A stretch of DNA of 64,000 nucleotides. Source: Corallococcus sp. NCRR (lineage in GTDB: Bacteria > Myxococcota > Myxococcia > Myxococcales > Myxococcaceae). A program made the position numbers and the translations under genes. The notes under the pieces were generated by a model. That model was not told the DNA's origin. It saw only the letters and a list, made by a program, of their open reading frames with translations, and did no database searches. This document shows, piece after piece, positions 26,463-35,592 of this stretch. The stretch covers positions 2,852,001 to 2,916,000 of the forward strand of contig NZ_CP114039.1 in assembly GCF_026965535.1 (NCBI RefSeq), read 5' to 3'. Position 1 is the stretch's first letter; each line of letters opens with the position of its first letter.

Positions 26463-28823
26463 ATGAGCCTTCCCGCTCGAAGCCCCCTGGCCGCGAAGGT
26501 CATGTGCACCGTGCTGTGCCTGCTGCCCGTGCTCGCGGGCGCGGCGCCGCGCTTCGGGCTCGCGGGCCTGTCCTCCAACAACGAAGTGCGCCTGCGCACG
26601 TCCACCGCCCACCTGGAGACGGTGCTGCGCGTGGACCTGCTGCCCACGCCCACGGACGTGTCTCCGGAGGCACCGCGCGACGCGGGCGCGGCGGCCACGC
26701 GGGTGACGGTGCTGGTGGATCCGCTGCTCGCGGCGGACGGCACGCAGGTGCCGGTGACGGTGCGCGTGAGCCCGACGGAGGGCGCGGCGGAGGTGCCCAT
26801 CTCCGTGAGTCAGCCGGTGACGGTGACGCTGTCCGCGGACCTGCCCGCGGCGGGCGACTACCACGGCCGCGTGGTGCTCCTGGGCGACGGCGTGCGGGAG
26901 TCCACCCCGCTCGTCGTGCGGCGCGTGGCGGTGGCGCCCACGGTGCAGTTCTATCCGGTGGCGCCCGCGCGCGGTTGGACGCTGGGGCCGTTCTCCGGCA
27001 AGGCCACGGTGCGGCTGACCTTCCGGGAGACCGCGGGCGTGGGCGGCGCGGTGGGGCCCGCGGCAGTGGTGCAACTGGACCGCAGGGCGGGCGGCTCGGG
27101 AGACGGCGCCGCGCCCGTGCAGGCGCAGGACGCGACGTGGTTCTTCCGTGGACCGGATGGCCAGCCGCAGGGCCCGGGACAGCAAGGCGTCCTCCAGGTG
27201 CCCGCCTACGGCACCGGCCTCTTGAGCCTGGACGTGGATGACCTGCCGGAGTCCGGCGAGTACACCGGCACGGTGCGGCTGCTCGTGCCGGAGGGCGCGG
27301 CGGTGGAGCAGGCCTTCACCGTCTGGGTGAAGACGCCCGCGATGTTCGGCGCGTTCCTCATCTTCCTGGGCGTGGTGACGTCCGCGGCGGTGCGCTTCTA
27401 CGTGCAGCGCGTGCGCCCGCGCGTGAACCTGCGCAGCCGCGCGGAGGCCGCGCGCCAGAAGCTCCAGTCCCTGGTGCCCGCCCGTCCGCTGGAGCGCGAG
27501 GCCGCCGTGGCCGCGTCGCTGCGCCGCCAGGTGGACGCGCTCCTCGCGGACATCCAGCGGCCGCTGAGCGGGCTCGTCGTGCAGGACTCCGTGCTCGCCC
27601 TCTTCGAGGCGCGCCTCCAGCTCTTCTCCCTCTGGTCCGTGCTCCTGCGGCAGCTGGAGGGGCTCAAGGGCGTGGCGCTGCTGGACGCGGAGCGCAAGCT
27701 CAAGGCGGTGGAGACGCTGCTCCAGAATGATCAGGCCACGTCCGCGGACTTCAGCGAACAGGCGCAGCTCTTGCGCACGCTCGATCTGGAGGCGGTGGCC
27801 CGCGCGGTGCTGGAGGCGCGGCTGACGGAGCTGGAGCAGCAGTCGCGGACGCTGTCCTCCCAGCGCGGGGATGACCCCGTGAGCCGCCGGCTCCAGGGCG
27901 AGCTGCCCCTCTACGTCCTGCGCGCGCGCCAGCAGCTGCCAGGGCCCGACCTGGAGGCGTCACGCCGGCTGGTGGAGACCGCGCGCGAGGCGTTCCTCGA
28001 AATCCTCCTGACGGACCTGGAGGACGCCCTCACCGGGAAGGAGCTGCCCGGCGGCTTCACGCAGGAGGAGTGGGCGGCGCTGCGCCTGCGCGTGGGCGAA
28101 CAGCTGGCCCGGGCGCGAGCCCGCATGTCCGCCAGCGTGGACGAGGCCTACCTCTACTACCAGTCCGCGCACGCGCTGTACCTGCGCGAGCTGGTGGACA
28201 ACCTGGAGGAGGCGTTGACCCAGCTCCAGGCCCAGTCCGGTGGCGGCCTGAACACCCTGGCGGACTGGCGCACGGCGGCGGACGCGCGGCTGGCGGCGGC
28301 GCGAGAGCACCTGGACAAGGGCGAAGCGAACCTGGCCGCGGCGGAGTACCGCGCCGCCCGCGAGGACTTCGCGCGCCACGTCACGCTCCCGCCGCCCCCG
28401 GTGTCCATGGGCGGCCGGCTGGCCCTGGAGTCGGTTCCCTCCGCCGTGACGCTGGATCCCTTCTCGCAGCCGGCCGTGGAGTCGCCACCGCCGCCGCCAT
28501 CACCGCTGCCCGGCGGGCCCGCCACCGGGAACCTCTCCCCGCTGCCGCCGTCGTCCACGAAGGCGAGCACCGACGTGCTGGTGAACCTGGACTGGATTCC
28601 CCTGCCTCGCTCGCGAGACCTGTGGAAGGTGGAGCTCGCGGTGCTGGGGATGATGTCCATCATCGCGGTGCTGCTGGGGCTCCAGGTGCTGGACGTCTTC
28701 GCGCCCACGTGGGGCGGCTCCGGCGCGTGGATGACCGCCTTCCTCTGGGGCTTCGGCCTGCACCAGGTGGGCAACGCCACCTTCGACGGCCTGTGGGGCA
28801 TGGTGTCGCGGCTGGAGAAGTAG
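26463..28823 (+). CDS. large membrane protein with N-terminal beta domains and coiled-coil-like core, unknown
   Basis: 786 aa from the ATG at 26463 (an in-frame ATG at 26400 is possible). Signal peptide (VMCTVLCLLPVLAGAAP), then ~280 residues of beta-rich Ig-like sequence, a transmembrane helix (MFGAFLIFLGVVTSAAVRFY, ~297-318), ~330 residues of Arg/Glu/Leu-rich helices predicted cytoplasmic, a Pro-rich linker (SPPPPPSPLPGG), and a final membrane segment (ELAVLGMMSIIAVLLGLQVL) plus an amphipathic end. Follows the EAD1-trypsin gene on the same strand, 102 bp apart. No family recognised. Confidence 0.65.
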   Translation: MSLPARSPLAAKVMCTVLCLLPVLAGAAPRFGLAGLSSNNEVRLRTSTAHLETVLRVDLLPTPTDVSPEAPRDAGAAATRVTVLVDPLLAADGTQVPVTVRVSPTEGAAEVPISVSQPVTVTLSADLPAAGDYHGRVVLLGDGVRESTPLVVRRVAVAPTVQFYPVAPARGWTLGPFSGKATVRLTFRETAGVGGAVGPAAVVQLDRRAGGSGDGAAPVQAQDATWFFRGPDGQPQGPGQQGVLQVPAYGTGLLSLDVDDLPESGEYTGTVRLLVPEGAAVEQAFTVWVKTPAMFGAFLIFLGVVTSAAVRFYVQRVRPRVNLRSRAEAARQKLQSLVPARPLEREAAVAASLRRQVDALLADIQRPLSGLVVQDSVLALFEARLQLFSLWSVLLRQLEGLKGVALLDAERKLKAVETLLQNDQATSADFSEQAQLLRTLDLEAVARAVLEARLTELEQQSRTLSSQRGDDPVSRRLQGELPLYVLRARQQLPGPDLEASRRLVETAREAFLEILLTDLEDALTGKELPGGFTQEEWAALRLRVGEQLARARARMSASVDEAYLYYQSAHALYLRELVDNLEEALTQLQAQSGGGLNTLADWRTAADARLAAAREHLDKGEANLAAAEYRAAREDFARHVTLPPPPVSMGGRLALESVPSAVTLDPFSQPAVESPPPPPSPLPGGPATGNLSPLPPSSTKASTDVLVNLDWIPLPRSRDLWKVELAVLGMMSIIAVLLGLQVLDVFAPTWGGSGAWMTAFLWGFGLHQVGNATFDGLWGMVSRLEK

Positions 28824-28825
28824 CG

Positions 28826-29626
28826 TCAGGCCTTCCTGCCGCGGATGGCGCGCGCGGCCAGCCTGTCCACCAGCGCGGGCGCCACCAGCTTGAGCACCTG
28901 GCCCACGCGACCGGTGAGCGTCATCACCAGCTCCCGGTCGCGGCGCTCCATGGCGCGCAGGATGAGGGCCACGCAGGTGTCCACGTCCATGGTGGGGCCC
29001 GCCTCGTCGCGAGGGCTCTGCCCCAGGGGCCGGCCCTCCGGCCCCAGCGCGTGCGCGCGGATGTCCGTGGCCACGAAGCCCGGCGACACCACGAGCACGT
29101 CCGTGCCGGTGCCCAACAGTTCGATGCGCAGCGAATCGAAGAAGCCCTGCATGGCGTGCTTGCTGCCGGCGTAGCCGGTGCGCATGGGCACGCCCGTCTT
29201 GCCCGTGAGCGACGACACGGCGACGAGCAGTCCCTTGCGCGCCTTCACATGCGGCAGCGCGTGGAAGGTGCAGTGCACCGCGCCCAGGTAGTTGATGCGC
29301 ATGAGGCGCTCGTAGAGGCCCAGGTCCTTCACGTCCTCGAAGCGCGAGTGCATGGTGATGCCCGCGTTGTTGACGAGCACGTCCACGCCGCCGAACGCCT
29401 CCACCGTGCGCTCCACCAGCAGGCGGCACGCCTCCGGGTCGCCCACGTCGGTGGGCACCGCCAGCGCCTTGCCGCCCGCGGCCTCGCACTTCGCCTTCAC
29501 GCGTTCCAGCGCCTGGGCATCCCGCGCCGCCAGCGCCACGTTCGCGCCCCGGCCGGCCAGGGCCACCGCCAGCGCCTCGCCGATGCCCGCGGAGGCACCG
29601 GTGACAATCACGGTCTTTGCTTGCAT
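28826..29626 (-). CDS. SDR family oxidoreductase
   Basis: 266 aa. Classical SDR: TGASAGIGEALAVAL (NAD(P)-binding glycine motif), NNAGIT, catalytic Ser in VAVSSLTGK, and YAGSKHAMQGF giving the Tyr-x-x-x-Lys pair. The C-terminal end (LKLVAPALVDRLAARAIRGR) is typical of the DltE/DhrS7-like group that acts on lipid or ketone substrates. Two bases separate its stop from that of the convergent membrane protein gene. Probably cytosolic; substrate unknown. Confidence 0.9.
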   Translation of the reverse strand: MQAKTVIVTGASAGIGEALAVALAGRGANVALAARDAQALERVKAKCEAAGGKALAVPTDVGDPEACRLLVERTVEAFGGVDVLVNNAGITMHSRFEDVKDLGLYERLMRINYLGAVHCTFHALPHVKARKGLLVAVSSLTGKTGVPMRTGYAGSKHAMQGFFDSLRIELLGTGTDVLVVSPGFVATDIRAHALGPEGRPLGQSPRDEAGPTMDVDTCVALILRAMERRDRELVMTLTGRVGQVLKLVAPALVDRLAARAIRGRKA

Positions 29627-29654
29627 GGCCCCATCCTCTCAGGGGGGCGGCCCT

Positions 29655-30431
29655 TCAGCCATGGCCTCCCGCGAAGGCTTCCGCGAAGTGCAGTCCGCCA
29701 ATGAGCAGCAGCCCGCACAGGAAGCCCACCACGCGCTGGCGCGAGTCCGGGCCCCGGTGCAGCTCCGGCAGCAGGTCCACCGCGCCGATGTAGAGGAAAG
29801 AGCCCCCGGCGATGGCCAGCACCGTGCCCTGGAGCGAGGGCAGATACCGCGTGCCGAAGAGCACGCCGGCCGCGCCCACCGCGGCGGTGAGCTGCACCGC
29901 GCCCAGCGCGAGCAGCGACCGTGCGCGAGTCCACCCCGCGGCGCGCAGCAGCGCGTAGTCGCCCACCTCCTGCGGCAGCTCGTGGACGATGACGGCGAAC
30001 GCGGTCGCGAAGCCCGCTTGCGGCGACACGAGGAACGCCGCCGCGACCGCCGCGCCATCCCCCACGTTGTGCAGCGCATCCGACACGAGCAGCGCGCCCG
30101 GCAGCGTGGGCGCGCCCCGGTGCGAATGCTGGCCGTGCGCATGTCCCGCGGCGGCCTCCGCGTCATGGTGGTGATGGCCCAGGCCCCACTCCAGGAGCGC
30201 CAGCGCGACGAAGCTGGCGAAGGCCCACGCGAAGGCGGCGTCGCCCTGGGACTTCACCGCCTCCGGCAGCACCTCCAGGAACACCGCGCTCAAGAGCGTG
30301 CCGGCGGCGAAGGCCACCAGCGCGGGCAGCCGCCGTTGCAGCCAGGGCTCGGACAGCACACCGCCCGCGAGCCCCGCCAGGCCGTCCAGCCCCACCGCGA
30401 TGAAGACGAGCAGGACGGTCTGGGTATCCAT
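29655..30431 (-). CDS. ZIP family metal transporter
   Basis: 258 aa from ATG at 30431. Multi-pass membrane protein with a His-rich cytoplasmic loop (HHHHDAEAAAGHAHGQHSHR) and the ZIP metal-site motifs HNVGDG in TM4 and HELPQEVGD in TM5. It would import zinc or a similar divalent metal. Its ATG shares one base with the TGA of the upstream hydrolase (TGATG), so the two genes are translationally coupled. Directly downstream of it lies the SDR gene on the same strand, 28 bp away. Confidence 0.9.
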   Translation of the reverse strand: MDTQTVLLVFIAVGLDGLAGLAGGVLSEPWLQRRLPALVAFAAGTLLSAVFLEVLPEAVKSQGDAAFAWAFASFVALALLEWGLGHHHHDAEAAAGHAHGQHSHRGAPTLPGALLVSDALHNVGDGAAVAAAFLVSPQAGFATAFAVIVHELPQEVGDYALLRAAGWTRARSLLALGAVQLTAAVGAAGVLFGTRYLPSLQGTVLAIAGGSFLYIGAVDLLPELHRGPDSRQRVVGFLCGLLLIGGLHFAEAFAGGHG

Positions 30432-31210
30432 CAGGGGGCCATCAGCCACGCGAGCACTTCTTGGGGACCATCCACGTGCACGAAGTGGCCGGCGTCCGGG
30501 AGGAGGGCCACGGGGCAGCCCGCGTCCTCCAGGCGTTGGGCGCTCTCCTCGGACACGTAGCGGCTGCGCCCGCCGCGGATGCAGCGCAGGGGCGGGTGCA
30601 CGGGGCGCTCCACCGCGGGCCACAGGTCCTGGCCGTTGACGCGGCGGTGGAGCTGGAGGAGCGCGTCGCGGTCGAAGCGCCAGCGCACGCCGTCACCGTC
30701 GGGCGTGAGGTTCATGAGGAGCCAGTCCGACAGCGCCTCCGACAGGCCATTGCCCATGAGGTTCGCGCGCAGGTCCTTGCGGCTGTCCGCGCGCGGCGGG
30801 GCCTTCAGGAGGATGTCCAGGACATAGCCGCTGTCCGACAGGTTCAGCGGCACGGGGCCGGGCGCGATGTCGAGCATCGCCACGCTGCGCACGCGCTCGG
30901 AGGACTCCAGGCTCGCGGCCAGGGACACGCGGCCGCCCAGCGAATGGCCCACCCAGTCCACGGCGCCTTTGAAGCCCTGCGCGTCGAGCGTGTCCACCAC
31001 GTCGCGCGCGAGCGTGGTCAGGTCCGCTTCCGGATGCAGCGCCGGGGACGTGCCGTGGCCGGTGAGGTCGGGCAGGAGGATGCGGCGGCGCGGGTCTGCC
31101 TTCGTCCACGCGACGGCCAGCGAGCGCAGGTTGCGGCCCGTCCCGAGGAAGCCGTGCAACATCACCGTGGGCACATCCCCCGTGCCCACCTGGAAACTTT
31201 CGAGCACCAC
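30431..31210 (-). CDS. alpha/beta hydrolase (esterase YbfF-like)
   Basis: 259 aa. Oxyanion-side motif VMLHGFLGTGRN, nucleophile elbow GHSLGG, and a late DAGHFVHVDGP with the catalytic His. Reads most like the YbfF/acyl-CoA esterase subgroup. First gene of a likely operon hydrolase-ZIP-SDR (coupled TGATG junction with ZIP). Cytosolic; substrate unknown. Confidence 0.85.
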   Translation of the reverse strand: MVLESFQVGTGDVPTVMLHGFLGTGRNLRSLAVAWTKADPRRRILLPDLTGHGTSPALHPEADLTTLARDVVDTLDAQGFKGAVDWVGHSLGGRVSLAASLESSERVRSVAMLDIAPGPVPLNLSDSGYVLDILLKAPPRADSRKDLRANLMGNGLSEALSDWLLMNLTPDGDGVRWRFDRDALLQLHRRVNGQDLWPAVERPVHPPLRCIRGGRSRYVSEESAQRLEDAGCPVALLPDAGHFVHVDGPQEVLAWLMAP

Positions 31211-31298
31211 GCCACCACCGCCTTGTGTCGCATGCCTTGACCTGGGGGCACGCCTGCCGCTTCATACCGCGAACCCCCCTTTCGTCGAGGTGAACCCG

Positions 31299-31838
31299 AT
31301 GGCATCCGTCTCCTGGTTGTTGCTGGCGCTCGGCGCCAACCCCGTCGCGGCGCCGGCCGCGGCCCAGGCTCCGGCCGACCCCAAGGTCGCGGTGGCCACG
31401 GTGCTGGACGACTGGCACCGCGCGGCGGCGGTGGCCAACGAGCCGCGCTACTTCTCCTTCTTCGCGCCGGACGCGGTCTTCATGGGCACGGACGGTGAGG
31501 AGCGCTGGACGGTGGATCAGTTCCGCGCGTGGGCGAAGCCCTACTTCTCCAAGGGCAAGGCCTGGTCCTTCAAGTCGGTGTCCCGCAATGTCTTCTTCTC
31601 GAAGGATGGCCAGGTCGCCTGGTTCGACGAGGCGCTGGACACGCCCAACCTGGGCCCCGCGCGCGGCAGCGGCGTGCTGGTGAAGGACGCGGCCGGCTGG
31701 AAGATCGCCCAGTACAACCTCTCCGTCCCCATCCCCAACGACCTGATGGGCGAGGTGACGAACCGCATCACCACGTACTCCAAGAACAAGGCAGCCACAC
31801 CGCCCGCCCCGGCAGCCAGGCCCGCGCCGAAGCCCTGA
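31299..31838 (+). CDS. secreted SnoaL/NTF2-like protein (DUF4440 type)
   Basis: 179 aa from ATG at 31299, a good match to GAGGTG upstream. Signal peptide (SWLLLALGANPVAAPAAAQA). The body (VLDDWHRAAAVANEPRYFSF, APDAVFMGTDGEERWTVDQF) is a classic NTF2-like cone fold of the DUF4440/SnoaL2 group. The tail is Pro/Ala/Lys-rich. Usually a small-ligand-binding or isomerase-like domain; function here unknown. Divergent from the hydrolase gene. Confidence 0.8.
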   Translation: MASVSWLLLALGANPVAAPAAAQAPADPKVAVATVLDDWHRAAAVANEPRYFSFFAPDAVFMGTDGEERWTVDQFRAWAKPYFSKGKAWSFKSVSRNVFFSKDGQVAWFDEALDTPNLGPARGSGVLVKDAAGWKIAQYNLSVPIPNDLMGEVTNRITTYSKNKAATPPAPAARPAPKP

Positions 31839-31971
31839 CGCATGCCTGCCTGCGTCATGGTCCGGCTTCATGACAGAACCATGACAAACGCATGGAGGAG
31901 CTGAGGCCTTCCGCCATTTCCTACGCTGTACGTTGGAGTCCTTCGCTGCTCTGTAACGGAGGCCCCAACGC

Positions 31972-32373
31972 ATGCGTGTCATCACCCCCGACCTTCTCGT
32001 CGCGGCCGTGACGGAACTCTCCCGGGGATCGAAGCTGGTCCGACTGAAGGACGTGCAGGCGTGGTGTGAGTGGAACGGAGTGGATGCGCAGGGCGACGGC
32101 CTGCGCAACCAGGCGCTCTGGGAGGCGGAGCGCGCCGAGGCCCAGGGCCAGCGCCGGCTGCTGAAGTTCAAGAGCGGCGAGTGCAAGCAGTCCCGGCTGG
32201 GCTGGGCGCTCATCGCCCACGGGACCAAGGCGCGCGAGCTGGCCACGGACCTGCGCTGGTGTGAACAGTCATGGAACGGCATGGACTGGGAGTGGGTGGG
32301 CGGAGTCGCCCCCGTCCCCGAGCGCCGTCCCAACCGGATGCGCAACGAGGAGCAGGCGCCCGCGTCCGCGTGA
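31972..32373 (+). CDS. small protein of unknown function (133 aa)
   Basis: ATG at 31972 with GGAGG 8 bases upstream. Basic/acidic helical protein with four Trp and two Cys; no signal, no motif recognised. Isolated by 133 and 72 bp from neighbours. Confidence 0.55.
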   Translation: MRVITPDLLVAAVTELSRGSKLVRLKDVQAWCEWNGVDAQGDGLRNQALWEAERAEAQGQRRLLKFKSGECKQSRLGWALIAHGTKARELATDLRWCEQSWNGMDWEWVGGVAPVPERRPNRMRNEEQAPASA

Positions 32374-32445
32374 GGCCGGTCCCCTTCGCGCTCAAGGCGG
32401 CGATATCCTGGAAGGGCTGTTGAACCCCCAAACCAGGAGAGACGC

Positions 32446-32691
32446 ATGCGAGCTGCGATTGTTGCCGGACTGTGGGCGGTGGGGCTGCTGATGGGCTGTG
32501 GTGGCCCGGCCGCGGAGGAAGGCGCGGACCTCCAGCAGACGGAGCAGGCGCTGGATCCCGTCGAGGCGTGCCTGGAGGCCTGCAGCGTGAACCTGAGCCG
32601 GTGCCTGCAGAACGCCACCACGCAGGCGCAGATCGACCGGTGTGAGTTGATCGGCGCCAGCTGCCCGCGGAAGTGCTCCACGGGCGAATAG
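32446..32691 (+). CDS. small cysteine-rich lipoprotein (81 aa)
   Basis: AGGAGAG upstream of ATG at 32446. Lipobox MGC (VGLLMGC), then an acidic linker and six Cys spaced C-x3-C-x6-C-x13-C-x6-C-x3-C (from EACLEACSVNLSRCLQ on), likely three disulfides. Probably surface-exposed. Function unknown. Confidence 0.7.
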   Translation: MRAAIVAGLWAVGLLMGCGGPAAEEGADLQQTEQALDPVEACLEACSVNLSRCLQNATTQAQIDRCELIGASCPRKCSTGE

Positions 32692-32703
32692 GCGTGCTTC
32701 GTC

Positions 32704-32725
32704 CCGGGGCGCCACCGCGCCCCGG
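32704..32725. terminator. hairpin between convergent genes
   Basis: CCGGGGCGC, loop CACC, GCGCCCCGG: a perfect 9-bp stem lying between the stop at 32691 and the opposing stop at 32731. Confidence 0.65.
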
Positions 32726-32730
32726 TGGCT

Positions 32731-33831
32731 TCAGACCGCGTCCTGGATGTTGTTCAGGTACGTGTCGATGCCGTGCTTGCCATCTAGGGCGAACACTTCG
32801 CCGTTCCCGGGGGAGTCGAAGGTGTGGATGGTGGCGCCTTCCGGGTACTGGATGGACGGGCCGCCGTTGAGGATGCCAATGCCGGGGAAGAGACCGGACG
32901 CGATGCCGCTCACGATGTCCGTCACCGGGTTGAACGCGTGCGTGCCCAGCCACGTGGGCACGGGGTCCTGCTTGTTCACGTAGAAGGTGTAGTTCGGCCC
33001 GTCCGGGAACGTCTTGCCCGCGCCCGCGAAGGTGGAGACGTTGATGTTGCCGAGCAGCGCCTCGCGCTTGTCACGGTTGCCGTCTCCGAAGACAGGCAGG
33101 TTCCCCCAGAAGCCGCCCATGTCGTCCTTGATGCGGTTGTCCACGTCGCGCAGCGCGCTCGACACGATGGCGCCACCCTGGCTGTAGCCGGTGACGTTCA
33201 CCTTCTTGCCGGCCTGCAGGTCCCGGTAGATGGCGTCCGCCAGCGTCTGGGCCGCCTTGTTGTCCCCCAGCCCCAGCCGGTCCAGGCCCGTCTGCGTCAC
33301 GTCCGCGGGCAGCCCCTCCGTCGCGTTGTAGATGGGCACCACGTTGGTGCCGGACTCGTTCGCCAGCTTCTGGGCCTCGCCCGTGGCGTTCCCGTCGCCC
33401 TGCGGCTGCGTGAGGATGCCGTTGACGTGGTACGTCGTCGGCGTCGGGGAGGCGATGGGCTTCTCCGGCTTGAACGGCGGCACCTCCGACACGGAGAACT
33501 TGTCCGGCGGATAGGCGTAGCCGTCCGAGCCCAGGTACATGCCGTCGTAGGTCTTCGGATCCGCGTTCGAGTCGATCTTCAGCGCGCCGCGAGCCACCTT
33601 CGTCGCCTCATCCAATTGCACCGTGCCGGCCTGCACCGTGCCCGTGTTGGACTGGATGGGCGGCAGGTTCGCGCTGCCCGGGGTGGAGGACCGGGCGCCC
33701 TTCGCCTCGAAGACGTCCTTGGTCGCCAGCGGACGCGCGAGCGCGTTCTTCGCCACGGGGCCGGTCTGTCCCTCCACGGCGCGCGGCGTCACCTGCCGGA
33801 CTCCGCCTCTTCCCACTCCGTCGATGGACAT
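32731..33831 (-). CDS. alpha/beta-fold lipase-like protein
   Basis: 366 aa. Long low-complexity N-terminus (~1-120) without signal peptide, then a hydrolase core: YHVNGIL, VVPIYNATEG, and the elbow GYSQGGA. A later NKQDPVPTWLGTHAFN and a His near the C-terminus (ATIHTFDSPGNG) could complete the triad. The N-terminal extension with no signal is common in proteins delivered by non-Sec systems, but there is no direct evidence of that here. 66 bp downstream of the amidase on the same strand. Confidence 0.65.
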   Translation of the reverse strand: MSIDGVGRGGVRQVTPRAVEGQTGPVAKNALARPLATKDVFEAKGARSSTPGSANLPPIQSNTGTVQAGTVQLDEATKVARGALKIDSNADPKTYDGMYLGSDGYAYPPDKFSVSEVPPFKPEKPIASPTPTTYHVNGILTQPQGDGNATGEAQKLANESGTNVVPIYNATEGLPADVTQTGLDRLGLGDNKAAQTLADAIYRDLQAGKKVNVTGYSQGGAIVSSALRDVDNRIKDDMGGFWGNLPVFGDGNRDKREALLGNINVSTFAGAGKTFPDGPNYTFYVNKQDPVPTWLGTHAFNPVTDIVSGIASGLFPGIGILNGGPSIQYPEGATIHTFDSPGNGEVFALDGKHGIDTYLNNIQDAV

Positions 33832-33897
33832 GTCCCGGACCTTCCGTGCTCGCGGTTCGAGAAGGTTATCGGGAGATGAGAAGAGGAGTTGCCCCGA

Positions 33898-35574
33898 TCA
33901 GGCCAGAACGTTGACGTGGATGCCCGGCGTGCGGTGCTCCGCCGCGCGCTCCACCACGCGGCCCAGGCGCAAGAGCAGGTGCTCCTCATAGGGGCGCCCC
34001 ATGAGGTGCACGCCCACGGGCAGGCCCGCGCGGTCGAAGCCCGCGGGCACGGAGAGGGCAGGGCAGCCGGTGAGGTTCGCCATGCGGATGAAGCGCATCA
34101 GCGCGTCCACCACCGGCAGGTTCGACTCTCCGGCCGGCAGCGTCGCCTCGGGGATGGCGGGCGCGGTGCTGGCCGTCGTCGGCGTGACGATGACGTCCAC
34201 GTCCGCCATGAGCGCCAGCAGCTCGCGGGTCAGCCGGTGCCGGTGCCGCAGGGCGTGGATGAGGTCCGTGGCCAGGAAGTGCCGCCCCAGCGCCAGGTTG
34301 GTGCGCGAGTCGAGCCCGAACACCGACGCGCGGGCCTTCACCTGCGGCAGCATCGCCTCCGCCATCTCGCTCAGGATGATGCAGCTGTGCGTCCAGAGAA
34401 TCGTGTTCAGGTCCGGCGCGGGCAGCTCCACCACCGTGGCGCCCGCGTCGGTGAGGGCGCGCACGGCCTCGCGGCAGCGGGACACCACGTCCGCGTCCGC
34501 GTCTTCGAAATAAGGCGTGCAGATTCCCAGACGGATGCCCTTCAGCGCGCCGTCTTCAAGGCCAGACAGGTGGTGCGGAGGCTGCTGCCGGGCGACGACG
34601 TCGTGTCCGTCCGGTCCGGCCACAATCGCATACGCCGCCGCGACGTCGTCGACGGTGAGGCCCAGGGGGCCCACGTGCGCCACGTTCCAGCACAGCGGCG
34701 GCACGCCCGTCTCCGGGATGCGGCCCCAGGTGGCCTTGAGCCCGACGACGCCGCACAGCGCGGCGGGGATGCGGATGGAGCCGCCGCCGTCCGCGCCAAT
34801 GCTCACCGGACACAGGCCGGCCGCCACCACGGCTCCGGAGCCGCTGGAGCTGCCGCCGGTGATGTGGCCCCGGTTCCACGGGTTGCGCGCGGCGCCGTGG
34901 TGCGGGTTCAACCCGATGGGGTTGATGCCAATCTCCTGCATGTTGGCCTTGCCCAGGATGACCGCGCCCGCGGCCTTCAACCGGGCGGCGACGGTGGAGT
35001 CGGCCTGGGCCGGCTCTTTGCGGAACGTGGTGCCCAGCGTCGTGGGGAAGCCCGCCAGGTCCAGCTCGTCCTTGATGACGACGGGCACCCCGTCGAACAC
35101 GCTCAACGGCATCCCAGCGCGCAGCCGCTCCGCGGACGCCTCCGCCGCCCGCAGCACCTCCTCCGGCTTGCGAGCGATGAAGAGCCCCAGGCGGTCCGCG
35201 CCGCCGTCCAGCCGTTCAATCGCCTCGTGGACCTTGCGCGCCACCACCACCGGATCCGTGCTCCCGTCCCGGTACGCCCGAGCGAACGCCGCGACCGTCT
35301 CCCGCTTCGGCGTCACGGGCGAAGCGGCGGCGGCGCGCGCGGCCTGCTCCCCCGGTGTCTGTGATTCGGAAGGCGGCGCACCGGGAGGCAGCGGGTACTG
35401 GACGGGCGGAGCATCGCCGGCGGACAGCTCACGCCACTGCTCGATGCCGCTGTCCCGCATCAACTTCTCCACCAGCGCCGGGCCCACGCCGCCCCGCTCC
35501 AGCGTGTTGACCATGGCCTTCAGGGCCATGCCGGAGAGCCGGGGAGCCTTCACGGGAGCGCGTCGGTAGGTCAT
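33898..35574 (-). CDS. amidase (amidase signature family)
   Basis: 558 aa. The Ser-cisSer-Lys amidase hallmarks are present: Lys in GVPVVIKDELDLAGF, the Gly/Ser-rich signature GGSSSGSGAVVAAG, and GADGGGSIRIPAALCG. The ~90 N-terminal residues are an extra helical/Pro-rich extension beyond the usual start. It would hydrolyse a carboxylic amide to acid and ammonia; substrate not deducible (no GatB/GatC next door, so not a tRNA amidotransferase). It starts 18 bp after the stop of the zinc-ribbon deaminase gene and is almost certainly cotranscribed with it. Confidence 0.88.
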   Translation of the reverse strand: MTYRRAPVKAPRLSGMALKAMVNTLERGGVGPALVEKLMRDSGIEQWRELSAGDAPPVQYPLPPGAPPSESQTPGEQAARAAAASPVTPKRETVAAFARAYRDGSTDPVVVARKVHEAIERLDGGADRLGLFIARKPEEVLRAAEASAERLRAGMPLSVFDGVPVVIKDELDLAGFPTTLGTTFRKEPAQADSTVAARLKAAGAVILGKANMQEIGINPIGLNPHHGAARNPWNRGHITGGSSSGSGAVVAAGLCPVSIGADGGGSIRIPAALCGVVGLKATWGRIPETGVPPLCWNVAHVGPLGLTVDDVAAAYAIVAGPDGHDVVARQQPPHHLSGLEDGALKGIRLGICTPYFEDADADVVSRCREAVRALTDAGATVVELPAPDLNTILWTHSCIILSEMAEAMLPQVKARASVFGLDSRTNLALGRHFLATDLIHALRHRHRLTRELLALMADVDVIVTPTTASTAPAIPEATLPAGESNLPVVDALMRFIRMANLTGCPALSVPAGFDRAGLPVGVHLMGRPYEEHLLLRLGRVVERAAEHRTPGIHVNVLA

Positions 35575-35592
35575 GGCCCACAGACTAACGCG

